Below are positions 1-12,084 of a stretch of DNA of 64,000 nt, piece by piece. The DNA is taken from the NCBI GenBank assembly GCA_009192285.1, contig CM018608.1, forward strand, positions 452,201-516,200, written 5' to 3'. A program made the translations under genes and the position numbers. Each line of letters begins with the position of its first letter. The first letter of the stretch is position 1. The DNA comes from Morchella semilibera. Lineage: Eukaryota > Ascomycota > Pezizomycetes > Pezizales > Morchellaceae. Under the pieces are notes generated by a model. It was not told the DNA's origin. It saw nothing but the letters and a program-made list of their open reading frames with translations, and did not search any database.

Positions 1-53
1 ACGCTTACCTGCTTCTAACCCGCATACCCCAGTGCTAACCCCCCAAACCGCAG

Positions 54-957
54 TCCCGGCCCTACCGCCCACCCCCCGCAAAGCCCGTCAGCATCACAGC
101 GTTCTTCCCCAAAACCTCAACCCCAAGAACACCCCTCACCGCAAAATCATCAAATATACAAGCCATTCGCAAGGCATTCACCGCGCCGAAACCCTCATCA
201 GCTTCTTCGTCATCATCAGCATCGTCGTCGTCATCGTCGTCGTTTTCGTGCCCGCCCAAGAAGCGCAGCGCAGAGGAGGTACCAAAAATAGACACTCCAA
301 TCAAGAAGTCGCGGACCTTTGCTGCGGACGAGAATGTGAGGGTTACGGGCGAGCGCAGCACCTTTTTCAATACCCCCAAACACCTGCAGTCACGTCGTCC
401 ACTTGCTGTAGCGGCGGCGATGGAGACACCCACGGCCAAAAAGGTAGTTGCGCAAAGCGCCCCGATGTCCTCAGCAGCGGCAGCGACAGCGGTGGACTCT
501 GATTTGGAAAAGGCGATACAGGCGTCGATGCAGCCGGAATACCCTCCCTGAGCCGGAGGTTGAAACGGGTGCTCAGAAGGTTGCGCGCTCACTCAAGGCC
601 GACTTTTCAAAGAGCGGGAGTGCGAAGCTGGCAAAGTTTGTCGAGAAGCAACGGGTCGGGGCGGCGAAGGCACGGCTGAGCGAGAGTGCGGCGGGTGTAA
701 GGAAGGGTAGTGGTAGCAACAGGTTTATGCAGCAGTTCAAGAGGAATGCGGGGGCAAAGATGCAGATATCACATACGGTCGGTGTGGGTGAAGAGAGCCA
801 GGACAGTGCTACTGGCGGCGATAGTCAGAGTTTTGCTGCTGGCTCTTCTGGGCTCGGCGTTGATGGTGGGGTGGAGGAGGGGGAGAGTCAGGATAGTGAA
901 AATGAGGGCCGGCTGGGGTTTGGGCGCGGTTTGGAGGCGTTTAGGTTGAAGCGGTAA
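54..957 (+). CDS. 3' end of a nuclear DNA-repair/replication-type protein (partial, one frame break)
   Basis: The gene enters from the left. An intron end is visible: CTAAC at 35-39 followed by CAG at 51-53, so this exon starts near 54 and runs to a stop at 955-957. The protein is low-complexity and basic/Ser-rich. Visible short motifs are KPVSITAFF (81-107), which resembles a PCNA-binding box; ERSTFF (about 348-365), like an MLH1-binding RSxFF box; a lysine-rich stretch PPKKRSAEEV; and DLEKAIQASM (about 503-532), like a ubiquitin-interacting motif. The reading frame changes at about 546-548 (CCC where CC would keep frame); downstream frame continues PEPEVETGAQKVARSLKADF to a C-terminal FRLKR. 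The motif mix fits a replication or mismatch-repair protein such as the tail of EXO1, but no catalytic domain lies in the window, so this identity is inference only. Confidence 0.55.
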
Positions 958-1476
958 AGGGTTTTTTTTTTACTTTCTTTCTTTTTTTCCTGGTTCCAGC
1001 GATTTTCTTGAAGACTAGTTTTGTGCCTTTTTTGTTGTCGGTCTGTAAACTCAATTGGCGTTAGTCTTTTAGATTATTCTATGTGTTGGTTTAAATTCTC
1101 TTTTCTGGTGCGGGAACGTTATTATTCTTGTCTTTTTTTTTTTTTTTTTTTTTTTTTTATTTTTATTCTCTCTTTGGACTGGTCTAAAGAGAGGGGTACA
1201 TTACATATAAAACACACACACAAACACAGGTGTAATATCTCAATGAATTATAGCGACATCACAAGCCTCTGCCTGTGTTTGTTGTTTCAACTCCAAGGAA
1301 GGATCAATGATATTTCTACCCTTTTTTCCCCCACTTCACCCTGGGCCTCGGCAGTTTGGCCGGCGCGGGTAAATGACGTAATTCCACTTCTTCATAGACC
1401 GATACGAGATATGCTCGCCCCCTGCGATGACAACTTGACTACCGCCCAAAATCCAATTCTCTTCAGTAGCTATTAA
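958..1476. other. Intergenic stretch with a 26-nt T run
   Basis: It holds the 3' flank of the upstream gene and the 5' flank of the glyoxalase II gene. The main feature is an unbroken run of 26 T at 1133-1158. A long open frame here is translated low-complexity sequence and is not supported as a gene. Confidence 0.6.
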
Positions 1477-2890
1477 ATGCTTCTCTCGAGAGGCTCTTTT
1501 CAGACCAGTATTCTCAAACGCCGTTTATCACTCCAGCCTCTAAAATTCGCGCAACAACAGCAATCAAGAGCTATGCAGATTAAGTCGATTCCTATGTGTA
1601 TGTTGCCGCCCGCCCTCCCGACGGGCAAGTGCAGTTGTGCTAGCTTGAAACTACATACATATAAATACAGTAAATTGACCTTGCATACTCTATACATATA
1701 CAGGGACCGGGAGCCACGATAACTATGCGTATCTGGTGGTCGACGATAAGACGAAAGATGCAATGATCGTGGACCCCGCGAACCCGCCAGAGTAAGTATG
1801 CTTGTGGTAATATTCTGCCCCAAGAGAGGGGGGGGGGGCTGTATTGTCTAACGGTGGGGCGTTGTTGTAGGGTGCTGCCGTACTTGGAGGGGACACTGGC
1901 GGCGGAGGGAATCACGCTCAAGGGCATAATCAATACGCACCAGTAAGTTACGCGCGCGGAGTGAGTGGGCGGGGAATGATGGTGATCTAGCTAACTGACC
2001 GGGGCGGCGGCGGCGGCGGCGGGAAGCCATTACGACCATGCGGGGGGCAATAAGGAACTGGTAAGCATTTTAGACTGCTAACGGCGCCTCTGTAAGGTGA
2101 CGGTGACTAATTAACGCCCCCGCCTCCCCGACTGCCTAGCTCAAAAGTTACTCGGTTCCAATCCTCGGTGGGAAGGACTGCGAGGGCGTGACAAAGATTT
2201 TGAAGGATGGGGAGACCTTCAAGATCGGTGAGGGGATCAGCGTCAAGTCGTTGCACACGCCGTGCCATACCCAGGATAGTATCTGCTATTTCGCCCAGGA
2301 CGGGGACGAGAAGGTTGTGTTTACGGGTGATACTTTGTTTATTGCAGGTATGTGGTTATATTATATACCCTGCTGGCTGGTCTACTAACCATGGCGGCGG
2401 CGGTGGTGGTAGGATGTGGCAGGTTCTTCGAGGGTACGCCGGAGGAGATGCACAAGGCCCTGAATGTGACGCTGGCTGCACTCCCGGATGATACAAAGGT
2501 TTATCCGGGGCATGAGTATACAAAGTCAAACACCAAGTTTGGGCAATATGTCACGGATACGGTACCCGTGCAGAAGCTGGCAAAGTTCTGTGCAGAGAAC
2601 GAGCAGACGCAGGGGAAGTTTACCATTGGGGATGAGAAGGTGTGTTTGTTGAGCTTCCCGGCGTATTCTATCTATGGCGGTATAGCTTACTGGTGCTGGT
2701 CTCTAGCAACATAATGTCTTTATGAGGGTCGATGTTAGTGCCTCCTCCCCCCTTGATAACTTTGGGGAATGAATGATGGTTGACATAAATGGCGGTGTGT
2801 AGGATCCGGCTGTTCAGCAAGCTACCGGGTGAAACTGAGCCGGTTGCGGTTATGAAGAAGCTTCGGGAGATGAAGAATAGTTTCAAGTAG
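1477..2890 (+). CDS. GLO2: Hydroxyacylglutathione hydrolase (glyoxalase II), probably dual mitochondrial/cytosolic
   Basis: Hydrolyses S-lactoylglutathione to lactate and glutathione, the second step of methylglyoxal detoxification. Exons: 1477-1597, 1704-1791, 1871-1942, 2027-2060, 2140-2347, 2413-2639, 2707-2733, 2803-2890. The spliced protein (about 287 aa) has the metallo-beta-lactamase zinc motif THHHYDHAGG near residues 92-101, then HTPCHTQDS, the TGDTLF...GCGRFFEG motif, and PGHEYTKSN. The first 32 residues are rich in Arg, Ser, Leu and Gln with no acidic residue, like a mitochondrial presequence. A second in-frame ATG at 1573 starts MQIKSIPM, the usual cytosolic start. In the last exon the family-like DPAVQQAT and [17 protein letters not shown] lie in different frames; one G too many in the run 2827-2829 explains this. 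Confidence 0.92.
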
Positions 2891-3372
2891 TAGTTGGGTC
2901 TTTTTGTTTGGCTTTTCTTTTTTAAAACTACCTGGTCAATTCGGTCTCTAATTCTTGTGTAGACCTCCCGTGAAATCAACGTTGTAGGGCTATGATTTGT
3001 GAACTGTCTAGCTAAGTAGTGCTCAGTGTTCAAAGGGCGAATCTATATCCCAATTGCCAGTTTTACAGCAATTTAAATATCAATGACCCTAATTGTGAAT
3101 ACGAGTAAGACAATCCTTAGATCCAGTATTTTTGATGCCATTTCTGCCATTACACAAGACCCGAGACAAAGGGTCAGTGATGTTTCAGGGTTAGGGGTGT
3201 TTGTATTCTCGACTCATATGAGGCTCTGAGTCAACCCCGCGCTGCATAAAAATACCCCGCCATCCATCTTAGAAGGCCATCGCAACGAACCCCCCCCCCA
3301 AACCAACCATAGCACCTCCGAGCGCAAATTCTCAAATCTAATAAAAAGCTCAACCTCAAAAACTTAGCTTTC
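2891..3372. other. Intergenic region between GLO2 and ILS1
   Basis: About 480 bp of AT-rich flank between two genes on the same strand. It must hold the GLO2 3' end and the ILS1 promoter. I see no additional coding evidence; one C run (3291-3299) lies near the ILS1 5' leader. Confidence 0.5.
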
Positions 3373-6300
3373 ATGGATTTTCCCAAGGAAGAAGAGAGAA
3401 TCCTCGAGTTCTGGAGGGAGATCGATGCCTTCAAGACTTCGGTCAAGTTGTCAGAGGGGAAGACGCCATATTCGTTTTACGACGGTCCCCCATTCTGTAC
3501 TGGGTGAGTTGTTGTTTTTTGTTTTACCCACCCTTGATCTGAAAGATAAATGAGCTTTTGCTTTGGGGGTGGAGATACTAAACGTTTTTTTCTCTTTCCC
3601 GATTTGGGTGTATAGATTGCCGCACTATGGTACACACACACACATATCCAAACATCATAGTATTCTTGTTTGTGTACGTACTGACTTTTGGTTCGCTCGA
3701 CCGAAGGCCACTTGCTTGCCAGCACCATTAAGGATATTGTCCCCCGTTACTGGCACATGAAGGGTCATTATGTCGAGCGACGGTTTGGTTGGGACACTCA
3801 CGGTCTCCCCGTCGAGTATGAGATCGACAAAAAGCTCAACATCACCTCCAAGGATGATGTTATGAAGTTGGGTATTGATAAGTACAATGCCGAGTGCAGG
3901 GCTATTGTCATGAGGTACTCCACAGAGTGGAGACAAACCATTGATAGGTTGGGTCGCTGGATCGACTTCGACAATGACTACAAGGTTAGTTGTTGCTGTA
4001 AATTGTTAAAGGATTGAATTATATTTTCGGCTGCTGATAGGTTCTAGACCATGTACCCGACATATATGGAGTCCATTTGGTGGGTTTGTAAACAGCTTTT
4101 TGACAAGGAGCAAGTATATCTTGGATACCGTGTTATGCCATACTCCACCGCGTGCACAACCCCCCTCTCAAACTTTGAAGCCCAACAAAACTACAAGGAC
4201 GTTCAAGACCCTGCCGTGGTTGTCAGCTTCCCACTTGTAGACGACCCCACCGTCGAGCTTCTTGCTTGGACCACCACACCTTGGACGTTGCCCTCCCACA
4301 CCGGGATTGCTGTCCACCCAGACTTCAATTACATCCAGATCCATGATGTGGCGTCTGGTAGAAACTATATTCTCCTCGAGACATGTCTCAAGACCCTGTA
4401 CGGAGAGAAGGGGCTCAAGAAGGCAAAGTACACTATTACGAAGAGGTATGATGGTAGAGATATGCTAGGATGGAAGTATGTGCCGCTCTTTGATTACTTC
4501 TATGAGGACTTCAAGGAGCATGGTTTCAAGGTTTTGAATGCTACCTATGTCACATCGGACAGTGGTACAGGGTTGGTTCACCAGGCACCTGCCTTTGGTG
4601 AGGAGGATTACAATGTTGCGATGGATGCGAGGGTTATTACGGAGAAGAGACCTCCGCCAAACCCGGTTGATGAGTCGGGTATCTTTACTAGCAAAGTCAG
4701 CCACTTTGCCGGGCTTCATGTTAAGGTACTTCCGAGTCCCCGCTCTATATAACGGCGTACTAACATGAAATTTCAGGCAGCAGACAAGTTGATCATCAAA
4801 CACTTAAAGGAGAAGAACAGACTTATCGTTGATGGTCAAATCACCCATAGTTATCCATTTTGCTGGCGTTCAGATACCCCTTTGATTTACCGGGCCGTTC
4901 CCGCTTGGTTCGTCCGTATCCCCGCTGTCGTCCCTCAAATGTTGGAGAACATTAAGGGCTCGCATTGGGTCCCTTCAAATGTGAAGGAGCACAGATTCGC
5001 AAGTTGGATTGCAAATGCTAGGGACTGGAATATCTCCCGTAATAGATACTGGGGTACACCACTGCCAATCTGGGTTTCTGACGACCGCGAGGAAATTGTG
5101 TGTGTTGGAAGTGTAGAGGAACTCCGGGAGTTGAGCGGATGCGGAGAGATCCCAGATCTTCACCGTGACAAGATTGACCACATCACCATACCTAGTAAGA
5201 AAGGAAAGGGTGTTTTGAAGAGAGTAGAGGAGGTCTTTGATTGTTGGTTTGAGTCTGGAAGTATGCCTTATGCCAGCAAACATTATCCCTTCGAAAACAA
5301 GGAGCAGTTTGAGGGCTCCTTCCCGGCCAACTTCATTGCCGAGGGCTTGGACCAGACTCGTGGATGGTTTTACACTCTCCTTGTTCTTGGTACTCATCTT
5401 TTCGGGGTCTCCCCATTCCAAAACTGCATTGTCAATGGTATTGTGCTTGCCGAGGACGGAAAGAAGATGTCCAAGCGTCTCAAGAACTACCCCGACCCCA
5501 CATTGGTCATGGATAAATACGGTTCTGATGCTTTGAGACTGTACCTTATCAACTCACCGGTCGTCAGAGCACAGCCACTGAGGTTCAAGGAGTTGGGTGT
5601 CAAAGAGGTTGTCGCAAAGGTGTTGTTGCCGCTTTGGAACAGTTACAATTTCTTCGAGCAGCAAGCACAGCTACTGAAGAAATTGACCGGCAATGAATAT
5701 AAGTTCAGCCCTGAGTCAGGTGGTAACAAGAACGTAATGGATAAATGGATTTTGGCCAATTGCCAGAGTTATTTGAAGTTTGTGAACGAAGAGATGGCTG
5801 GTACGTTTAAGATTGGCTTTTACCGTGCGTTACTAACCAGGTATCAGGGTACCGGCTGTACACTGTGGTCCCTAGAATGCTGGAAATGATCGACAACACA
5901 ACAAACTGGTACATCAGATTCAACAGGAAACGTCTAAAGGGTGAAAATGGCCTCGAAGACACAACACATGCTCTGAACGCACTCTTTGAGGTCTTGTTTA
6001 CGCTTGTGCGTGGTCTCGCCCCATTCACACCGTTCTTGACGGACAACATCTACCAGCGCCTACGCCCCTACATCCCCGAGTCACTCTTGCCCGAGGATCC
6101 TAGGAGTGTACATTTCTTGAGCTTCCCAGAGGTCAGAGAGGAACTGTTTGATGAGGATGTTGAGAGGAGATTTGGCAGAATGCAGAAGGTCATTGAACTG
6201 GCACGTGTCTCCCGAGAGAGGAAAACCGTCGGTTTAAAGGTAGATAAATACAATCACTCTTATCAATCACTTTTGGCCTTGACTAACTTCGCAGACACCC

Positions 6301-6999
6301 TTGAAAACACTGGTTGTCATCCACAAAGATCAGCAATACCTCGACGATGTCAAGTCTCTCGAATCTTACATTACATCTGAGCTCAATGTCCGCGATCTTA
6401 TCCTTTCATCGGACGAGGACAAGTATGGCGTACAGTACAAGGCTGTTGCGGATTGGCCTGTCCTTGGAAAGAAATTGAAGAAGGATCTTCCCAAGGTTAA
6501 ACAGGCCCTCACTACACTGACGAGTGCTGAGGTCAAGAAATTTGTTGAGGACAAGGAAATCGTAGTTGGTGGTATCACACTTGTGGCGGAGGATCTCAAT
6601 GTTGTCCGCGAGCTCGGAGAGTCATCAGGGCACATGGAGGCAAACACAGACAACGATGTCCTCACCATTCTCGACACAGAGCTGCACAAGGAGCTGGAGA
6701 GTGAGGGTCTTGCAAGAGAAATTCTAAACCGTGTTCAGAGGCTCCGAAAGAAGGCAGGCCTCGTGGCGACGGATGATGTAAAGATGGAGTATAGGGTCCT
6801 CAAGGACCCGATTGGGCTTGAGGAGGTCTTTGTGGAGCATGCGGATACCCTCGAGAAGGCGCTTCGGAGGCCTCTGGATAAAGCCGTAACCACGCACATC
6901 GAGGAAATAAAACCAGATGAAGATATGGACAAGATCATTATGGAGGAGGAGCAGGAGGTTGGAGAAGCTACATTCTTGCTGAGGCTTCTAAAGCTTTAG
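3373..6999 (+). CDS. ILS1: Isoleucyl-tRNA synthetase, cytosolic
   Basis: Class I synthetase charging tRNA-Ile in the cytosol. Seven exons: 3373-3503, 3616-3629, 3707-3984, 4048-4725, 4777-5800, 5848-6239, 6295-6999, giving 1073 aa, close to the yeast enzyme. The HIGH-type motif is GLPHYGHLLAS (about residues 44-54). It is split over three exons by a 14-nt microexon (3616-3629). The editing domain follows ([18 protein letters not shown], about residue 210), then the [10 protein letters not shown]-like [12 protein letters not shown] block, the [13 protein letters not shown] motif, and [13 protein letters not shown] (about 596-608), the catalytic KMSKS loop. The C-terminal part is the anticodon-binding and tail region. 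The start [14 protein letters not shown] is the usual eukaryotic beginning, and no mitochondrial presequence is present. No frame breaks. Confidence 0.97.
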
Positions 7000-8462
7000 G
7001 AGCATAGGGATTATTAGATAGACTCGATCTACTTAAAGTCTAGACACTTATAAAAAAAATACATTGATCGATAGAATAACAATATCATGTAAAGATCATA
7101 TTAGCAGTACCACCCTTTCATATTTCCTAGTACAAATACAGTATCACAACTATACGTTAAAAGTAAAGTATAGGTATGTGGCTACACGTGCGTATGTGCT
7201 TTACTAGTTCGGATATGGCATGAGCCGGGAGCGACTAAATGGCAAGTGACGGGCACACCCCCCAAGCTGATATAGATGTAATTAAATTCTAATATCCTAA
7301 AAGACAGAAATGAACTCAACGGGCTGCGACTGACTCGAATGAAGTGATAAAGCAGTATAGCGGGTGGTGGTGTTGGCTGGGAGAAGGCGAGTGATAGATT
7401 GTGACTACGGCGCTGTGTGAAGCCCACTCTATTGTACCTCTCCGGTTATCCACGCGACAACGTACGCGGTGGGGGAGACTCAAGCTGACGTTTTAAAAAA
7501 TTAAGGAGGCTGTGTTATTTCTGGCGCCCCCAGGCGGGGAAATGAAGGGGGAGGAAAAAGGAATTAATATGATCATTTCCCTCGAACCGATTTTTTATTT
7601 CATGAATTCAGTATTCGCTTCTCTAGAGAAATGACGGGGCCTGAGGCCTCCACAAAATATCTTTCAGGGTTCTAAGTGGTTTCAGTAAGTGATCTGCCAA
7701 GTAAAAAAATATTATCAAGGAGTCGCGGGGAATAAAAATAATATAGAAAGGCTAGACTCAATTAGGAACTACATATATCGGGCTGCAGAATTTTCCATGC
7801 AAAGAAAAAAACCTAGAATGCCTTTTCCGTAATCTCGTCTTCGCCCAATAAATGATTTAACAGCACCCTCATCTTCGCCCTGGTCGCTAATCGCACAGGC
7901 GAGTGATACTCTATGCTCAAGATTCACCCAATCTAAACTAATCTATTTTGGTCGTATGCTACATTACATTACATTAGAATCACATGCAGTGAAATAATAT
8001 TCTCACTAGTCGTTATCTGTCCCAACTCTCCATAGATAAAAAAAGAAAAAGAAAAAACCTTGCCCTTGAATGCTTTTTAGTGACAGAATACCCTATCTTT
8101 AGGCGTCTCCAGGACGAGTACAGGGGGTTTATATGAGTCCATGCTCCTGAGTCTAGAAACCGTAAAAAATAACAAATAAGCCCCCGATTAGTTACCGAAC
8201 CCCAGGTAGAGAGAAAAAAGAAAACAAAAGAGACTAAACATGATTACAAAAAGCGCCCAGCGTTCATAAAGCAAGTAGAAAACATAAGCAATAACAAGAA
8301 ATCGTTATACAGACACAGCAAGTGAATAGTAATAATAATGATAATAAAAGAAATGGGAAGTTAGCCATTCACGGAGTAGATAGGCAACAGCAAATCTTTG
8401 GGTGGTGGGGCCAGGAAAAATGATTCGCCACGACGGTCCTGCCGGCTAGCAAACCCGCCTGT
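7000..8462. other. Gene-free region between convergent ILS1 and GPHR-like gene
   Basis: About 1.46 kb, AT-rich with several A/AAAG tracts. It lies between the 3' ends of two convergent genes. I find no exon pair, RNA gene or repeat I can support. Confidence 0.5.
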
Positions 8463-10318
8463 TCAGTTCATCTTTCCAGCTTCCACGTCCATCAAGTCGT
8501 CAAATGGATCCTCTTTCCTTGCGCCCCACCACCCACTCTTCCTCCCAACCACCATCGCAGTGATTGTTAGTGAAGCGGCTCCAAGAAATAGCCCATCAAA
8601 CCATCTATCGACGAAGGCAGGGTCCAATGGTGCTCCAAGGGCATCGCTAATGACAAAGCTCATATGTAAAGGGAGATTGCTTCTCAACAAGAGGGCTGAT
8701 GCAAGCATATACACCGCACTGATTTGCGATACAAAAAGAGCAAAATTGGGGCTGTCCCCTTTGCTTGCATGACCGATTACCCCAGGGGCTGCACGGCTTA
8801 GCATATTGAGAGTTGTCATTACGGACCCAAGAGACCCCATGATAATGACACCAGAGAAAGCGAAGCCTATCATACGGGACCAGGCAGCACGGTCGAGGTG
8901 TGGGTCCCAGTGCTGGGCAAGAAGAGCCACTACATTATTAATAGGGTCGCTTTGGGAGAATGAAGACCTAGATCTATGCAAGAATGGAATATGGGCTAGT
9001 GATGTAGCGAATATTCTATACAGGCAGTAAACAGAGAAGCCGTAAGAAACAGCTAATAAAAGTCGGCCGAGAACTGACTTGGACCGTTGTTGTACGGCCA
9101 GCCGGCGCTGAAGTTCTGTGAATTCTGCTGACAATGAGGTCCGCATTGTTTCGAGGCCATTGATCTCGCTGAGGAGTATCGAATGTTCTATGAGGGATTA
9201 GCAACACCTACTAATAAGAGCTGTGTTGGAATCAAACCTTGAAGATCTGCGTCCCCACGGACCGCAGAGAACACTTTACTCATAAAGCCTTCTTGAGATG
9301 ACTGTCTTATATTAGAATCTGAGGCTCAGGCGTCTATGATCCGCGGCATACAAACCTTTTTGTCTTGAATCTTGATTTCCAAGATCCTTAGTCGTTTCCT
9401 TTTTTCATCTAGCATCTCAGTTGCTGCAGTCAAGCCAGCCTGCGCTCGAGAAACGTCAATATCGGTAACTGGTCTCGGCTTTGTTGTGAAATTGTGCCAT
9501 GGTGACGAAACACAACCAAATCCAGCTGTCCCAAGCGTTAGGTTAAATGAAAACTTTCGGGAATATGGTATTTCTTACAAAGCAGTGCCATTAACTAAAA
9601 GCGGTTAGTATATCTATTTTAAAGAAATAGGCGATTGGAGAACCTACGGATACCCCAATAACGCCAACTCTTGCTAAACACTCTTCCATTAGGGTACGTG
9701 CTAGACTCCTATGATTAGCTTCCTTTTAAACCGCGAAAGATACCAACAAGACCACTTACATGTTCCCCAAACAATATGGTCCGCTCTTCTTATGGGCAAC
9801 CTATCGCCCAAACTCCAGAATACCCACAACCACCCCGCAAATGCGGCCAGTTCGGCCATAATCACATAGTGTCTCCTCCAACTTCCTATACTGCTCCCCT
9901 CAACAAGACTGTGTAATTCCAATAAGGGTGTAATCACAACCAGGCAAGCTAAAAGGACCCCGACTACAATTGGGAATCCAAGGCGGCGACTTGTTACATC
10001 GCCCCATTCACTAACTTCGCATAGGATCAACTCTGCCAATACGCCTGTAGCTCCAAGGGTTGTTGAAAATGTAAGTGCTGCTATCCTCTTCCGCGTGCGA
10101 TTTTCGGGGTGGGGGAGGTGCCTCGCGCCTGCTCCGCATAAGACCGGAAAGAGTCGCTGCAGCACGGTAAAAAAGATGAGACAAAAAGTCACGATGAATA
10201 GCGACGATGAGAGTAGCTGATGTGCGCTAGATTTATGCTGCTCCTTCACCCAAGGCGGGACACAGTCGTCTGTACAGATATCTAACATCTCAGACGAGAC
10301 ATCGTCGCCGGGTAACAT
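8463..10318 (-). CDS. Golgi pH regulator / GPR89-like multi-pass membrane protein
   Basis: Belongs to the GPHR/GPR89 (plant GTG1/2) family: an anion channel acidifying the Golgi in animals; function in fungi is little known. Exons on the minus strand, 5' to 3': 9760-10318, 9648-9700, 9579-9594, 9356-9525, 9238-9301, 8463-9187, a clean 528-aa frame. The family signature GVIGVSLMALLSGFG is assembled from three exons, including a 16-nt microexon (9579-9594), which confirms the splicing. It is followed by SSPWHNF and a charged coiled segment (EMLDEKRKRLRILEIKIQ). Several hydrophobic segments lie on each side: about five before the loop and four after, matching the nine-helix family layout. The C-terminal FVDRWFDGLFLGAASLT is also family-like. 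Start ATG 10316-10318 is the first Met of the long first exon. Confidence 0.88.
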
Positions 10319-12084
10319 AACTGATAGGCTAAGATTCTTTGCAGGGGGTGATTCAGCGGTAACAACTTTATTGGCTAGGAATAATTAAAATGCAGGTAAG
10401 GTATATGCTGTTAAATATTGAATTTGTGAAGGAATTAATTGATAGAACTTCTGTGGTAGGTATGCGTGATGAGTAGGTACAACAGGTACATGTATTTAGG
10501 TAGCTGAGATGTTGGGGGAGGGAAGTAGATGATGTTCAAGGGAGTTGTGGAGGTGACGACTCCCGTGGGCGGGATGATCGTTTGCGTTTTGTGTCGCCTC
10601 ACTCCTTACCCATTTCAGACACTGGACCCTGGTTTCAGGCTGGGGTTCTCGCATGTACGCACCCACTTAGAATATCAGAGTTCTACTATCCTGGGAGGTT
10701 CGCGTTCAACACAACACCCCTAGTATTCTTTATAAACAGCTTTCTACGACTCCTTGCCCCCTTCTCTCGCACCTAAACGAGGAGTAGTGCACTAGGTGCT
10801 CTACTATTTCTACATACCAATTAAACTAGGGGAGAGGGTACATACTGTATGTACCTAGAGTACTGCACAGATACGGATATGTATGCTGCACATGTGATTA
10901 TTTTTCCCGGAATTTAGGTGAGGGTACTTCTGCCGAGTGTCTGCACCACCACTATCTACCCGAAGATCAATACCTATCTCCTATCCTATCGTATCGGTTT
11001 CGCGTCTATTCTTCCGATCGAATTTATTACAAGTTCCCCCCTCGAAACGCCGGTCGAATATCTGGGCATGTAGGTACTCTTGGAATATGCGTTCCATCTA
11101 CCTTTAATATACGAATCTAATAAAAATTGCTAAAGATGTAGTCGAATAAAAAAAGGAAAGGGCAGGAGCTCTCCAAAGACGGAATGCCGAAGCAATCAGA
11201 TTCCGTGATTATAAGCGCCAAGTGGTACCAAGGCATGCCGAGCAATGCCCAGAAGCGCGCCGAGCAATGCCCAGAGATGCCGAGAAATGCCCAGAAATAA
11301 TACCTTGCTACTAATTGGTACTAGAATCGCGAACGCCACCACAACTCTGATCATTGATGTGAAGAGAATACTTACTTAGTTTTAGGTATCTCCGGTTTGA
11401 CCATGTTGGCAACTCACACATGACTTTCAAAGCTTAATCAAAGACATCGTGACATTTGACAGTCTTAGTTACAACGAATAATAAGGATTTACGAACAAAA
11501 ATCCCACCTTCGGGGTAAAATGGTGTGGGTTTGAGAAGCCAAGAATCCAAGACATCCAAGACATACGAATCACTATCTTTTTCGTTCTAACATGCCTATT
11601 GAATTACATGCCAAGAGTAGTAAGCGCAGGTTTTTTCGTTTTAGTGGGGGTTATTTGCATCATATCTCTTGGTTCGTCTCCCGTTTTCTTGGTGTTTTCT
11701 TGGAATTGCAGAAGTTAGACCCGGGTGGGCATATGATTGGATTTGATGACTCGATTTATTACACTTATGCCTGTCACTTGAGTGGGATATAAGTAATTAT
11801 TGAGATACCACATGTACAGTATTTATCCACAAGGCACTTTAGGTCTCGGCACCGTCACTGAAATCGAGTAAGAGTAAAAAAAAATAAAAAAATAAAAAGA
11901 GGGACCCACCGGGCTTGAACTTAAATTATGCCGTAGATTTCTGGGCACTGCCGGCAACCTTTAGAGCCCCAAGAAAGCTTTCGGGTACAAATATGATGCC
12001 ATTCCTCCCTGTTGTCCTCTTCTTTTCTCTCCACTCACCAATGTCAACAGTCCCTTTTTCTAGTCAACTATAACTATTACTATC
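10319..12084. other. Divergent intergenic region (GPHR-like / ENA ATPase)
   Basis: About 1.77 kb shared upstream region for two divergent genes. It contains one TACATGTA palindrome (10487-10494), a short imperfect tandem repeat at 11235-11298, and A-rich tracts near 11877-11900. No coding evidence beyond short random open frames. Confidence 0.5.
11235..11298. repeat. Imperfect tandem repeat, three copies of about 21 bp
   Basis: Three copies of a unit with core GCCGAGCAATGCCCAGA occur back to back at about 11235-11256, 11257-11276 and 11277-11298; the third reads GAGAAATG. It lies in non-coding DNA between divergent genes. Confidence 0.75.

Noticed and set aside
62-592. Minus-strand open frame of 176 codons opposite the first gene
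   Set aside because: It is the antisense shadow of the Ser/Lys-rich plus-strand tail; its poly-Asp stretch mirrors the TCG/TCA serine run.
1021-1476. Plus-strand open frame of 151 codons
   Set aside because: Contains a poly-Phe run from the 26-T tract and no recognisable pattern; lies between two clear genes.
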